Of a stretch of 11,991 nt of DNA, positions 1 to 6,693 are shown piece after piece. Where the stretch lies: contig CAZBWH010000088.1 in the NCBI GenBank assembly GCA_964495595.1, forward strand, positions 1 to 11,991, given 5' to 3'. The position numbers were made by a program, and so were the translations under genes. The notes below the pieces were generated by a model. The model worked only from the letters and a program-made list of their open reading frames with translations, had not been told where the DNA came from and did no database searches. This DNA comes from CALMFQ01 sp964495595 (GTDB taxonomy: Bacteria; Pseudomonadota; Gammaproteobacteria; Burkholderiales; SCOH01). Position 1 is the first letter of the stretch. Every line of letters starts with the position of its first letter.

Positions 1-68
1 CTCTTCAAAAACAGATCTGTGCCTTCGCGACGCGACAGCTTACATTTCGGTCCGATATATCTCGCCAC
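1..68 (-). CDS. rpsD: 30S ribosomal protein S4, N-terminal fragment (GTG start)
   Basis: The first 22 codons of S4 run off the left edge. They read MARYIGPKCKLSRREGTDLF followed by LK, the conserved S4 amino terminus. S4 is a primary 16S rRNA binder that nucleates 30S assembly, and in E. coli it represses the alpha operon. The start is GTG at 66-68, with a GGAGA ribosome-binding site a few bases upstream. No ATG start is available at the conserved N terminus. Only 15 bases separate it from the rpsK stop, so it is cotranscribed. Cys9 is present, but position 12, which is Cys in zinc-binding S4 proteins, is Ser here, so the N-terminal CxxC is broken. The rest of the gene lies outside the window. 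Confidence 0.93.
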   Translation of the reverse strand, partial: MARYIGPKCKLSRREGTDLFLK

Positions 69-83
69 AATTCTTCTCCAAAC

Positions 84-476
84 TTAAATACGACGCTTCT
101 TGGGCGGACGGCAGCCATTGTGCGGAACCGGCGTAACGTCAGAAATGCTGGAAATCTTGAAACCCAGTGCATTCAACGCGCGAACAGCAGATTCACGACC
201 AGGCCCTGGCCCCTTGATTCTCACTTCAAGGTTTTTAACGCCGAACTCCAGCGCAACCTTCCCTGCCGCCTCGGCCGCGACCTGAGCCGCAAACGGAGTC
301 GACTTACGAGAACCCTTGAAACCAGCACCGCCGGAGGTTGCCCAAGACAGGGCATTGCCTTGACGGTCCGTGATGGTAACGATCGTATTGTTAAAAGAAG
401 CGTGAACGTGGACAATGCCTTCCGAAACGCTCTTTTTAACCTTCTTACGCACACGGGCAGTAGATGCTTTAGCCAT
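84..476 (-). CDS. rpsK: 30S ribosomal protein S11
   Basis: This is the 130-residue S11 (E. coli 129), a platform protein of the small subunit next to the mRNA exit and the anti-Shine-Dalgarno region. Signature stretches are HVHASFNNTIVTITDRQGN (about 23-41), GSRKSTPFAAQ and GPGPGRESA in the middle, and the basic tail HNGCRPPKKRR. Asn120-Gly lies in the motif where E. coli S11 carries an isoaspartate, but whether that occurs here cannot be seen. The start has an AAGGA site about nine bases upstream. It sits between rpsM (gap 19 bases) and rpsD (gap 15 bases), as in the alpha operon. No defects are visible. Confidence 0.98.
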   Translation of the reverse strand: MAKASTARVRKKVKKSVSEGIVHVHASFNNTIVTITDRQGNALSWATSGGAGFKGSRKSTPFAAQVAAEAAGKVALEFGVKNLEVRIKGPGPGRESAVRALNALGFKISSISDVTPVPHNGCRPPKKRRI

Positions 477-495
477 TAATTCAATCCTTAACTAA

Positions 496-858
496 TTACT
501 TCTTGCCAGCAATCGCCTTGCGCGGACCCTTGCGAGTGCGGGCATTGGTACGGGTACGCTGACCACGAACCGGCAATCCACGGCGATGGCGAAGACCACG
601 GTAGCAACCGAGATCCATCAGACGCTTGATACTCATTGTGACTTCACGGCGCAAATCACCTTCGACAGTGAACTTGCCCACTTCGTCACGCAGCTTTTCC
701 ATCTCAGCGTCGCTCAATTCCTTGATTTTGGTACTGCGACCGATACCCGCTGCGTCACAGATCTGCTGTGCGCGGGTACGACCGACACCATAAATCGCGG
801 TCAAAGCGATTTCCGCGTGTTGATGGTTCGCAATATTAACCCCAGCAATACGGGCCAT
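496..858 (-). CDS. rpsM: 30S ribosomal protein S13
   Basis: This is S13, 120 residues (E. coli 118), a head protein of the small subunit that contacts the P-site tRNA and forms intersubunit bridges with the large subunit. The start MARIAGVNI at 858 matches the family; an in-frame ATG six codons upstream (876) would add MKWETN, which the family lacks. Key features are the IYGVGRTRA helix-hairpin-helix-like segment (about 29-37), SIKRLMDLGCYRGLRHRRGLPVRGQRT (about 80-106) and the basic tail ARTRKGPRK that reaches into the tRNA sites. It is the first gene of the alpha block, behind a candidate promoter at 887-915. Confidence 0.98.
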   Translation of the reverse strand: MARIAGVNIANHQHAEIALTAIYGVGRTRAQQICDAAGIGRSTKIKELSDAEMEKLRDEVGKFTVEGDLRREVTMSIKRLMDLGCYRGLRHRRGLPVRGQRTRTNARTRKGPRKAIAGKK

Positions 859-886
859 ATTTGTTTCCCATTTCAAAAAGTTGCGA

Positions 887-915
887 ATGCTATCATTGCC
901 CCATTACGGAGTCAA
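887..915 (-). promoter_or_regulatory. Candidate alpha-operon promoter (rpsM)
   Basis: On the minus strand a TTGACT -35 element (910-915) is followed by a 17-base spacer and TAGCAT (887-892). An extra TG one base before the -10 gives an extended -10 form. This matches sigma-70 at 5/6 and 4/6 positions with ideal spacing. It lies just after the rpmJ stop and about 30 bases before the rpsM start, the same place as the E. coli alpha promoter. An inverted repeat at 893-918 overlaps it. The expected start point is near 880, leaving a leader of only about 20 bases, too short for an E. coli-type S4 pseudoknot upstream of rpsM. Confidence 0.6.
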
Positions 916-918
916 TGA
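893..918 (-). repeat. Inverted repeat across the rpsM promoter
   Basis: TCATTG and CAATGA arms (913-918 and 893-898) flank a 14-base interior. Inside it CTCC can pair with GGGG (one G-U pair), leaving a short loop. There is no T-run after it, so it does not look like an intrinsic terminator. It covers the -35 element and the spacer of the candidate promoter and stops directly at the -10. It may be an operator-like palindrome, an mRNA processing hairpin between rpmJ and rpsM, or chance. Confidence 0.4.
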
Positions 919-1032
919 TTACCCTTGGCGCTGCTTGTGGCGCGGATCATCACAAATGACCCGCAACACGCCATTACGACGGATCATCTTGCACTTGCGG
1001 CAGATCCGCTTGACTGACGGCTGTACTTTCAT
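919..1032 (-). CDS. rpmJ: 50S ribosomal protein L36
   Basis: This small gene encodes 37 residues, from MKVQPSVKRICRKCK to DDPRHKQRQG. L36 is a zinc-ribbon protein of the large subunit that helps organise 23S rRNA. Cys11, Cys14, Cys27 and His32 form the CCCH zinc site, so this is the zinc-binding (C+) form. The start is ATG at 1030-1032 with a GAGAGGA site upstream, and the stop is TAA. It follows infA by 45 bases and precedes rpsM by 60 bases, the standard position at the end of the spc block. Length matches the family (E. coli 38). Confidence 0.97.
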   Translation of the reverse strand: MKVQPSVKRICRKCKMIRRNGVLRVICDDPRHKQRQG

Positions 1033-1077
1033 GCCAATTTCCTCTCAAATTACTACAGAACAACAACCACACACTGC

Positions 1078-1296
1078 CTATTTAGACCGGAACACAATAC
1101 GTGCCCGAGTCAGGTCATACGGAGTCAACTCCACCGTCACCTTATCCCCAGGCAGAATACGGATATAGTGCATCCGCATCTTGCCGGAAATATGACCAAG
1201 CACAACATGGCCATTTTCCAATTTGACGCGAAATGTTGCGTTGGGCAGGGTTTCGAGAATCTCACCCTGCATCTGGATGGTATCTTCCTTCGACAT
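1078..1296 (-). CDS. infA: Translation initiation factor IF-1
   Basis: IF-1 is 72 residues, identical in length to E. coli IF-1. It is a single S1-like OB-fold that binds the 30S A site and works with IF-2 and IF-3 during start-codon selection. MSKEDTIQMQGEILETLPNA opens the fold, followed by FRVKLENGHVVLGHISGKMRMHYIRILPGD and a conserved basic end (DLTRARIVFRSK). The start ATG follows an AGGA close upstream. The gene sits 17 bases after secY and before rpmJ, the arrangement of betaproteobacteria and many other bacteria but not E. coli. It is probably translated from the secY/spc transcript. Confidence 0.98.
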   Translation of the reverse strand: MSKEDTIQMQGEILETLPNATFRVKLENGHVVLGHISGKMRMHYIRILPGDKVTVELTPYDLTRARIVFRSK

Positions 1297-1313
1297 ATCC
1301 TGACCGTTCGTCC

Positions 1314-2630
1314 TTAACGCGCCTTGATACCGCCTTTGAAGCTGGACTTCTTCAGCAGGCTTTCATACTGTTGCGACATGATGTATGACTGCACCTGAGC
1401 CATAAAGTCCATCGTCACCACGACAATAATCAGCAACGACGTACCACCGAAGTAGAATGGAACATTCCACTTTACAATCAGGAACTCAGGCAACAGACAC
1501 ACCACGGTGATATAAACCGCGCCAATCAATGTCAAACGTGTGATGATCTTCTCTATGTACTTGGACGTATGCTCACCAGGGCGAATACCAGGAACAAACG
1601 CACCGCTCTTTTTCAGGTTCTCTGCAGTTTCCTTTGGACTGAACACCAATGCCGTGTAGAAAAAACAGAAAAAGATAATCGCTGCAGCGTACAACAGCAC
1701 ATACACCGGCTGACCGGGATGCAGCAAATCCCCCAAGTCCTTGAGAAAGCGCAGATGCTCATTATTGCCGAACCAGCCAGCAATCGTTGCCGGAAACAGA
1801 ATGATGCTGGAAGCAAAAATGGGAGGGATCACACCTGCAATGTTGATCTTCAGTGGCAGATGCGTGCTCTGCCCCTGCATAACCCGATTGCCCACCTGAC
1901 GCTTGGCGTAATTAACCAGAATCTTGCGCTGACCGCGTTCGAAGAAGACGACCAGCGCCGTCACCAGGATAACGCCGATAAACAGCGCCAGCACAAACAG
2001 GATGGAAAGCGCCCCTTGATTAGCCAGCGACAGCGTCTGGCCGATGGCGGACGGAACACCTGCAGCAATACCGGCACAAATGATCAACGAAATGCCGTTG
2101 CCAATGCCTCGCTCCGTGATTTGTTCACCAAGCCACATCAGAAACATGGTGCCAGTCACCAAGGTGATGACAGTCGTCAGATAAAATTCGATCTGCCCGC
2201 TTACCACCAAACCTGGTTGGCGATACAACATGACCGCGATACCGAAACTCTGGAACGTCGCGAGCAAAACCGTACCGTATCGCGTGTAAGACGTAATCTT
2301 GCGCCGCCCGGCCTCACCTTCCTTCTTAAGTTCCTTTAACTGCGGAAAAATCTCGGTTGCAAGCTGGATGATGATCGATGCCGAAATGTACGGCATGATA
2401 CCGATCGCAAATACAGTAAATCTCGACAACGCACCGCCGGAAAACATGTTGAACATGTCCAGCAACCCGGTCTTGGAAGAATCAAACAGCTTGGCCAGCT
2501 CGGACGGATCAATACCAGGAACAGGAATATGCGCCCCGATACGATAGACAATAAGCGCCCCCAGTAAAAACCAGAGGCGCTTCTTGAGATCTCCGAATTT
2601 GTCAGCCGAGCCTAATTGCGGACTCGCCAC
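1314..2630 (-). CDS. secY: Protein translocase subunit SecY (GTG start)
   Basis: SecY, 438 residues (E. coli 443), forms the ten-helix channel of the Sec translocon in the inner membrane, working with SecE, SecG and the SecA motor or the ribosome. Hydrophobic segments are visible at about 18-38, 72-92, 117-136, 152-170, 175-195, 208-230, 266-287, 309-331, 365-384 and 393-412. The conserved LGEQITERGIGNGIS lies at 167-181. The cytosolic-loop motif PGIRPGEHT (347-355) carries the conserved Arg350 used for SecA and ribosome contact. The start is GTG at 2628-2630, with AAGGTG eight bases upstream overlapping the rplO stop. It lies directly after rplO, as usual in spc. Confidence 0.98.
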   Translation of the reverse strand: MASPQLGSADKFGDLKKRLWFLLGALIVYRIGAHIPVPGIDPSELAKLFDSSKTGLLDMFNMFSGGALSRFTVFAIGIMPYISASIIIQLATEIFPQLKELKKEGEAGRRKITSYTRYGTVLLATFQSFGIAVMLYRQPGLVVSGQIEFYLTTVITLVTGTMFLMWLGEQITERGIGNGISLIICAGIAAGVPSAIGQTLSLANQGALSILFVLALFIGVILVTALVVFFERGQRKILVNYAKRQVGNRVMQGQSTHLPLKINIAGVIPPIFASSIILFPATIAGWFGNNEHLRFLKDLGDLLHPGQPVYVLLYAAAIIFFCFFYTALVFSPKETAENLKKSGAFVPGIRPGEHTSKYIEKIITRLTLIGAVYITVVCLLPEFLIVKWNVPFYFGGTSLLIIVVVTMDFMAQVQSYIMSQQYESLLKKSSFKGGIKAR

Positions 2631-2641
2631 GGCAATACACC

Positions 2642-3079
2642 TTATTCAGTGACAATGGAACCACCAGCTGCTTCGATCGCGGCCTTGGCTCCCTTGGTGA
2701 CCAACAAACCACGGACTTTGATCGCACGCTCGATAGTGCCGGACAAAATGACTTTGACCGTACGCGCATGCTGGTTGATCAAACCGGCCTGCAACAACGC
2801 CAGCGTGTCAACTTCGTCAACCGGCAACAAATTGAGTTCGCTGGTACGAACTTCCTGGTTCTGACCGAGTGCCAGCGAAACAAAACCACGCTTGGGCAAG
2901 CGACGCTGCAATGGCATTTGCCCGCCTTCAAAACCGACCTTGTGAAAACCTCCGGAACGGGATTTTTGACCCTTGTGCCCCCGACCGGCCGTCTTGCCAA
3001 GGCCACTGCCGATGCCACGGCCAACACGCCGCTTGGCGTGCTTCGCGCCCTCAGCGGGCTTGATAGTGTTCAACTGCAT
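2642..3079 (-). CDS. rplO: 50S ribosomal protein L15
   Basis: L15, 145 residues (E. coli 144), is a late-assembling large-subunit protein that threads an extended basic N-terminal arm through 23S rRNA. The arm is seen as KHAKRRVGRGIGSGLGKTAGRGHKGQKSRSG (about 13-43), followed by the typical GFEGGQMPLQRRLPKRGF and a globular C-terminal half ending in AGGSIVTE. It starts immediately after rpmD (one base between stop and start), so translation is probably coupled. Its TAA stop is part of the ribosome-binding site of secY. No abnormalities are seen. Confidence 0.98.
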   Translation of the reverse strand: MQLNTIKPAEGAKHAKRRVGRGIGSGLGKTAGRGHKGQKSRSGGFHKVGFEGGQMPLQRRLPKRGFVSLALGQNQEVRTSELNLLPVDEVDTLALLQAGLINQHARTVKVILSGTIERAIKVRGLLVTKGAKAAIEAAGGSIVTE

Positions 3080-3080
3080 G

Positions 3081-3263
3081 TTAGCCCTCGCACTTCAACA
3101 GGTAGCTGATCTTGTTGATCATGCCACGGTTTTCAGGTGTATCCAGAACTTCGACCGTGTGATTCATGCGCCGCAAGCCGAGGCCACGCGCACACGCCTT
3201 ATGGGCTTCGATACGGCCAATCAGGCTTTTCACCAGTGTTACTTTGATTTTACCGTTAGCCAT
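3081..3263 (-). CDS. rpmD: 50S ribosomal protein L30
   Basis: L30 of 60 residues (E. coli 59) is a small alpha/beta protein of the large subunit near the 5S rRNA region. The sequence MANGKIKVTLVKSLIGR followed by LGLRRMNHTVEVLDTPENRGM is characteristic. The start at 3263 is preceded by GAGGTG at good distance; a longer in-frame reading up to 3314 adds residues not found in the family and would run into the end of rpsE. It starts one base after the rpsE stop (3265), whose last codons hold its ribosome-binding site. Confidence 0.97.
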   Translation of the reverse strand: MANGKIKVTLVKSLIGRIEAHKACARGLGLRRMNHTVEVLDTPENRGMINKISYLLKCEG

Positions 3264-3264
3264 T

Positions 3265-3778
3265 TCACACCTCGCCCATGATTTCAGCCACAGTCTTGCC
3301 GCGCTTGGCTGCAATCTGCTCGGGCGTACGCATGTTCATCAAACCGTTGATGGTAGCGCGAACGATGTTGTACGGATTGGTTGAGCCATGGCATTTGGCG
3401 GTGATATTATGAACACCCATCACCTCAAACACTGCACGCATCGGACCACCGGCAATAATGCCAGTTCCTTCTGGTGCAGGCNNNNNNNNNNACGGTAGTG
3501 GCACCGTGTTTGCCCACTACAGTGTGCTGCAGGGTGCCATTCTTCAAATCCACCTTGTTAAGCTTGCGCCGAGCCTCATCCATTGCTTTTTGTACGGCAA
3601 CAGGCACTTCTTTCGATTTGCCCTTGCCCATTCCGATGCCGCCGTTTCCGTCGCCTACGACGGTCAGCGCGGCGAACCCCATGATACGGCCACCTTTAAC
3701 GACTTTGGTTACCCGATTAACGGAAACCATCTTTTCGCGAAGGCCGTCGGTGCGTTCTTCAAGTTCATTCTTAGCCAT
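3265..3778 (-). CDS. rpsE: 30S ribosomal protein S5, interrupted by a 10-N assembly gap
   Basis: S5 shapes the mRNA entry channel and affects decoding accuracy. The N-terminal part (MAKNELEERTDG to VVGKHGATTV) includes the VKGGRIMGF loop (27-35), the region changed in spectinomycin-resistant E. coli S5 mutants. The C-terminal part runs from PAPEGTGIIAGGPM to VAEIMGEV. Ten N bases at 3482-3491 separate the two parts and put them in different frames. The family reads V-F-M-Q-P across this spot, which needs nine unknown bases, so the true gene is probably an intact 170-residue protein (E. coli 167). The frameshift is therefore most likely a gap-filling artefact. Start at 3778 has a TGAGGT site. 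Confidence 0.96.
3482..3491. other. Assembly gap (10 N) inside rpsE
   Basis: Ten consecutive N bases lie inside the coding region of S5. The bases on each side fix a Val codon (GTN) and the last base of a codon ending in G, which fits the Gln of the conserved VFMQP stretch. Family alignment predicts nine missing bases, not ten, so the N count is probably a placeholder for an unknown length. Confidence 0.95.
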
Positions 3779-3790
3779 TTTGAACCTCAG

Positions 3791-4144
3791 TTAGAATACC
3801 AGGCCGTTTTCACGGGCTGCTTCAGCCAACGCCTTGACGCGGCCGTGGTATTTGAATCCGGAGCGATCAAATGCAACCTGTTCGACTCCTGCAGCCTTTG
3901 CCTTTTCAGCAATACGCTTCCCGATCAAGGCTGCGGCAGCAGCGTTGCCGCCATTCTTGACCTCATTACGCAACTCAGCTTCCAGCGTCGACGCGCAGGC
4001 GAGTACTTTTCCGCCAGTAGTATCAATCACCTGGGCATAAATATGCTGATTTGTGCGATGAATAGTCAACCGCACCATGTCAAGCGCCGCAATACGAGCA
4101 CGGGTTTTGCGTGCCCTACGCAGGCGAGTTTCCTTTTTATCCAT
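3791..4144 (-). CDS. rplR: 50S ribosomal protein L18
   Basis: L18 of 117 residues, the same length as in E. coli, binds 5S rRNA together with L5 and helps dock it into the central protuberance. The N-terminal basic tail MDKKETRLRRARKTRARIA (1-19) is the rRNA-binding extension. The globular part contains LTIHRTNQHIYAQVID, and the gene ends with the conserved FDRSGFKYHGRVKALAEAARENGLVF. GAGG lies about seven bases before the ATG. It is 12 bases before rpsE and 13 bases after rplF. No irregularities are visible. Confidence 0.98.
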   Translation of the reverse strand: MDKKETRLRRARKTRARIAALDMVRLTIHRTNQHIYAQVIDTTGGKVLACASTLEAELRNEVKNGGNAAAAALIGKRIAEKAKAAGVEQVAFDRSGFKYHGRVKALAEAARENGLVF

Positions 4145-4157
4145 GGTAAAGCCTCAA

Positions 4158-4691
4158 TTATTTTTTCTTGGTCTCTTTCAGAACCACTACCTCATCCGCG
4201 TAACGAACACCTTTGCCTTTGTAAGGCTCTGGCGGTCGATATGCACGAATTTCAGCGGCAACCTGACCAATTTGCTGTTTATCAACGCCCTTCAGCACGA
4301 TTTCGGTCTGCGAGGGAGTCTCAACCTTTACACCAGCGGGCATCTTGTGCACGACGGGATGCGAAAAGCCCAAGGTCAAATTCAAAGCTTCACCTTGAGC
4401 CTGAGCACGATAACCCACGCCAACCAGCGTCAGCTTACGCTCGAACCCCTGAGACACCCCTTTGACCATGTTGGCCAGCAAGGCACGCAATGTCCCCGAC
4501 ATCGCACGCGCCTGCTTAACTTCGCTGACCGCAGTGCAGGTAATGGCACCATCGGCGATAACAACCGAAACATCAGCCGTCAGCGGCCGGGACAAGACAC
4601 CCAAAGGACCCTTGACACTGATCAGTCCATCAGCGACCTGCGCCTCGACACCAGCAGGAAGCGTAACGGGATTTTTAGCTACACGAGACAT
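4158..4691 (-). CDS. rplF: 50S ribosomal protein L6
   Basis: L6 of 177 residues, equal to E. coli, is built from two similar alpha/beta domains (about 1-82 and 83-177). It lies near the sarcin-ricin loop and the factor-binding site of the large subunit. Visible family motifs are MSRVAKNPVTLPAGVEAQV at the start, VKGPLGVLSRPL, GYRAQAQGEALNLTLGFSHPV and the terminal RAYRPPEPYKGKGVRYADE. A G-rich ribosome-binding site (GGGGGA) precedes the ATG. It follows rpsH by 14 bases in the normal spc order. Confidence 0.98.
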   Translation of the reverse strand: MSRVAKNPVTLPAGVEAQVADGLISVKGPLGVLSRPLTADVSVVIADGAITCTAVSEVKQARAMSGTLRALLANMVKGVSQGFERKLTLVGVGYRAQAQGEALNLTLGFSHPVVHKMPAGVKVETPSQTEIVLKGVDKQQIGQVAAEIRAYRPPEPYKGKGVRYADEVVVLKETKKK

Positions 4692-4705
4692 CTGACATCC
4701 CCCTA

Positions 4706-5101
4706 TTACGCAACCAAGCAGAGCAACTCGCCACCGATACCGGCTGCCCGCGCTTTGCGATCGGTCATTACACCCCTGGAAGTGGAGACAATCGCCACAC
4801 CCAGCCCATTCATTACCTGCGGAATACCCTCAACGCCTTTGTAGACACGCAGACCAGGGCGGCTTACCCGCTCGATTCGCTCGATAACCGGGCGGCCTGC
4901 GTAATACTTCAGACCAATCTCCAAGGTCTTTTTGGCGCCGTCGCCAACAACCTTGAATTCATCGATATATCCCTCGTCCTTCAGCACAGCCGCAATAGCA
5001 GCCTTAAGCTTGGAAGACGGCATTGCCACCGAAACCTTCTCCGCACGCTGCGCATTGCGGATGCGAGTCAGCATATCGGCGATAGGATCATGCATACTCA
5101 T
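4706..5101 (-). CDS. rpsH: 30S ribosomal protein S8
   Basis: S8, 131 residues (E. coli 130), is a primary 16S rRNA binder in the central domain. In enterobacteria it also represses the spc operon by binding the rplE mRNA region. The N-terminal MSMHDPIADMLTRIRNAQ and the C-terminal STSRGVMTDRKARAAGIGGELLCLVA are diagnostic; the STSRGVMTD segment carries the rRNA-binding residues. Two in-frame ATG codons exist (5101 and 5095). The upstream one matches the family sequence (MSM-x-DPIADM). It lies 15 bases after rpsN. Confidence 0.98.
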   Translation of the reverse strand: MSMHDPIADMLTRIRNAQRAEKVSVAMPSSKLKAAIAAVLKDEGYIDEFKVVGDGAKKTLEIGLKYYAGRPVIERIERVSRPGLRVYKGVEGIPQVMNGLGVAIVSTSRGVMTDRKARAAGIGGELLCLVA

Positions 5102-5116
5102 TATTCTCTACCCCTA

Positions 5117-5422
5117 TTACCAACTGGCCTTGACAACACCCGGAATCTCACCGCGCATCGCAATTTCACGAATCTTGGTACGACCCAATCCAAACTTGCG
5201 GAAGGTTCCACGAGCACGACCGGTTAACGCACAACGGTTACGCTGACGAACAGGACTTGCATTACGCGGCAAACGCTGCAACTGCAACCGAGCCGCAAAG
5301 CGCTCTTCGTCCGACAACTTGCTGTCATTAATGATCGCATTCAGCTTGGCGCGCTTTTCCGCGTATTTTTCAACGGTCTTGCGACGCTTTTCTTCGCGAT
5401 TAATCATACATAGCTTGGCCAT
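5117..5422 (-). CDS. rpsN: 30S ribosomal protein S14, zinc-free long form
   Basis: S14 of 101 residues (E. coli 101) is a small-subunit head protein near the A site. This is the long form without zinc: the CxxC pairs of the short form are missing, and only Cys5 and a single Cys in the RNRCALTGRARGTFRKFGL segment remain. The start MAKLCMINREEKR at 5422 has a GAGGGTGG site upstream. An upstream in-frame start at 5461 would overlap rplE and add non-family residues. It begins seven bases after the rplE stop, so it is probably translationally coupled to L5. Confidence 0.98.
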   Translation of the reverse strand: MAKLCMINREEKRRKTVEKYAEKRAKLNAIINDSKLSDEERFAARLQLQRLPRNASPVRQRNRCALTGRARGTFRKFGLGRTKIREIAMRGEIPGVVKASW

Positions 5423-5429
5423 ACCACCC

Positions 5430-5969
5430 TCAATTCTTGAAAGGGAACTTAAACGCAGCAAGAAGCGCGCGTGCTTCTTCGTCCGTTTTTGCAGAGGTGG
5501 TAATGGTGATATTCATTCCACGCAAAGCATCAATCTTGTCGTATTCGATTTCAGGAAAAATAATCTGCTCACGAACACCCATATTGTAGTTGCCACGCCC
5601 ATCAAACGACTTGGCCGGAATACCACGGAAATCGCGCACCCGTGGAATCGCTACGCTAATCAAACGATCCAGAAATTCATACATGCGATCACGCCGCAAA
5701 GTCACCTTGCAACCAACCGGATAGTCTTCACGGATCTTGAAGCCTGCAATCGACTTCTTGGACTTGGTCACCACCGCCTTTTGACCTGCAATCTTCTGCA
5801 TATCACCGACAGCAAACTCCATCACCTTCTTGTCTGCTACAGCCTCGCCGACTCCCATATTGAGGGTAATCTTCTCGATCCGAGGCACTTCCATAACCGA
5901 CTTGTAGCCGAACTGCTGCTGCAGTTGCGGCACCACATCTTTCAAATAAAACTCACGCAAACGAGCCAT
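5430..5969 (-). CDS. rplE: 50S ribosomal protein L5
   Basis: L5 of 179 residues, identical in length to E. coli, binds 5S rRNA with L18, contacts the P-site tRNA and forms a bridge to S13. Family motifs are MARLREFYLKDVVPQL at the start, IEKITLNMGVGEAVADKK, KPKSIAGFKIR-like KSKKSIAGFKIREDYPVGCKVTLR, IPRVRDFRGI and FPEIEYDKIDALRGMNITI, with the end LLAAFKFPFKN. An AGGGG ribosome-binding site sits directly after the rplX stop. In E. coli the start of this gene holds the S8 repressor site; I could not recognise that structure here. Confidence 0.98.
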   Translation of the reverse strand: MARLREFYLKDVVPQLQQQFGYKSVMEVPRIEKITLNMGVGEAVADKKVMEFAVGDMQKIAGQKAVVTKSKKSIAGFKIREDYPVGCKVTLRRDRMYEFLDRLISVAIPRVRDFRGIPAKSFDGRGNYNMGVREQIIFPEIEYDKIDALRGMNITITTSAKTDEEARALLAAFKFPFKN

Positions 5970-5978
5970 GATTACCCC

Positions 5979-6296
5979 TTAGGCGTCAACCAGTTCGCCA
6001 TTCGACTTGAAAAAGCGAACCTTGCGACCGTCTTCCAAAACCTTGAAGCCAACACGATCCGCCTTCTGGGTCGCGGGATACAACAAACAAACATTCGACA
6101 CGTCAACCGCCTTGGCAATCTCGACGATACCGCCAGCGAGGCCACGCACCGGGTTTGGCTTCTGATGTTTCTTGACCAGGTTGACACCCTCAACAACGAC
6201 ACCTCCATCAGCCAACACGCTCAGCACGGTACCGCGCTTACCTTTGTCTTTACCGGTCAGGACGATGATTTCGTCACCTTTGCGAATTTTGCGCAT
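5979..6296 (-). CDS. rplX: 50S ribosomal protein L24
   Basis: L24 is an assembly initiator of the large subunit that binds the 5' region of 23S rRNA and lies near the tunnel exit. The KOW motif is at about 6-30 (IRKGDEIIVLTGKDKGKRGTV), followed by VEGVNLVKKHQKPNP and VRFFKSNGELVDA at the end. Three adjacent possible starts occur: GTG (6302), ATG (6299) and ATG (6296). An AAGGAG site sits so close that only the last ATG has normal spacing (five bases), giving 105 residues (E. coli 104). The 6299 start cannot be excluded. It lies nine bases after rplN. Confidence 0.96.
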   Translation of the reverse strand: MRKIRKGDEIIVLTGKDKGKRGTVLSVLADGGVVVEGVNLVKKHQKPNPVRGLAGGIVEIAKAVDVSNVCLLYPATQKADRVGFKVLEDGRKVRFFKSNGELVDA

Positions 6297-6305
6297 CATC
6301 ACTCC

Positions 6306-6674
6306 TTACAGCACTTCAGGCGCCAAAGACACGATCTTCATGAACCGCTCGGTACGCAACTCACGGGTTACCGGCCCAAAAATACGGGTGCCGATCGGCT
6401 CCAGCTTATTATTCAGCAACACTGCCGCATTGGCATCGAACCTCACCAGGGAACCATCCGGACGACGAACCCCCTTGGCTGTACGCACAACAACAGCGTT
6501 ATAAACATCGCCCTTCTTGACACGACCACGCGGCGCAGCATCTTTGATGCTGACCTTGATAATGTCACCGATGCCAGCATAGCGACGCTTTGAGCCACCC
6601 AACACCTTGATGCACATAACTGAGCGCGCACCGGTATTGTCAGCCACATCCAGCTTGGACTGCATTTGAATCAT
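6306..6674 (-). CDS. rplN: 50S ribosomal protein L14
   Basis: L14 of 122 residues (E. coli 123) is a beta-barrel protein at the subunit interface and also the binding site of the silencing factor RsfS. Characteristic stretches are MIQMQSKLDVADNTGARSVMCIKVLGGSKRRYA, GDIIKVSIKDAAPRGRVKKGDV, and GTRIFGPVTRELRTERFMKIVSLAPEVL at the end. GGAGAT lies seven bases before the ATG. It is the first gene of the spc block, preceded by a 171-base non-coding leader carrying a good promoter. Confidence 0.98.
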   Translation of the reverse strand: MIQMQSKLDVADNTGARSVMCIKVLGGSKRRYAGIGDIIKVSIKDAAPRGRVKKGDVYNAVVVRTAKGVRRPDGSLVRFDANAAVLLNNKLEPIGTRIFGPVTRELRTERFMKIVSLAPEVL

Positions 6675-6693
6675 TTTTTTATCTCCAACTTAA

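Noticed and set aside
3265..3778. rpsE as a frameshifted pseudogene
   Set aside because: The frame break coincides exactly with ten N bases and is removed by a nine-base gap, and both halves are highly conserved.
3458..4465. 335-codon plus-strand frame crossing the N run
   Set aside because: It reads through undefined bases and is antisense to rpsE, rplR and rplF.
5930..5990. Possible S8 repressor site at the rplX-rplE junction
   Set aside because: The E. coli site is an S8-binding hairpin around the rplE start. I could not recognise its conserved core here; a covariance search would be needed.
5319..6593. 424-codon open frame on the plus strand opposite rpsN, rplE, rplX and rplN
   Set aside because: Antisense shadow of conserved ribosomal genes, with no recognisable domain or ribosome-binding site.
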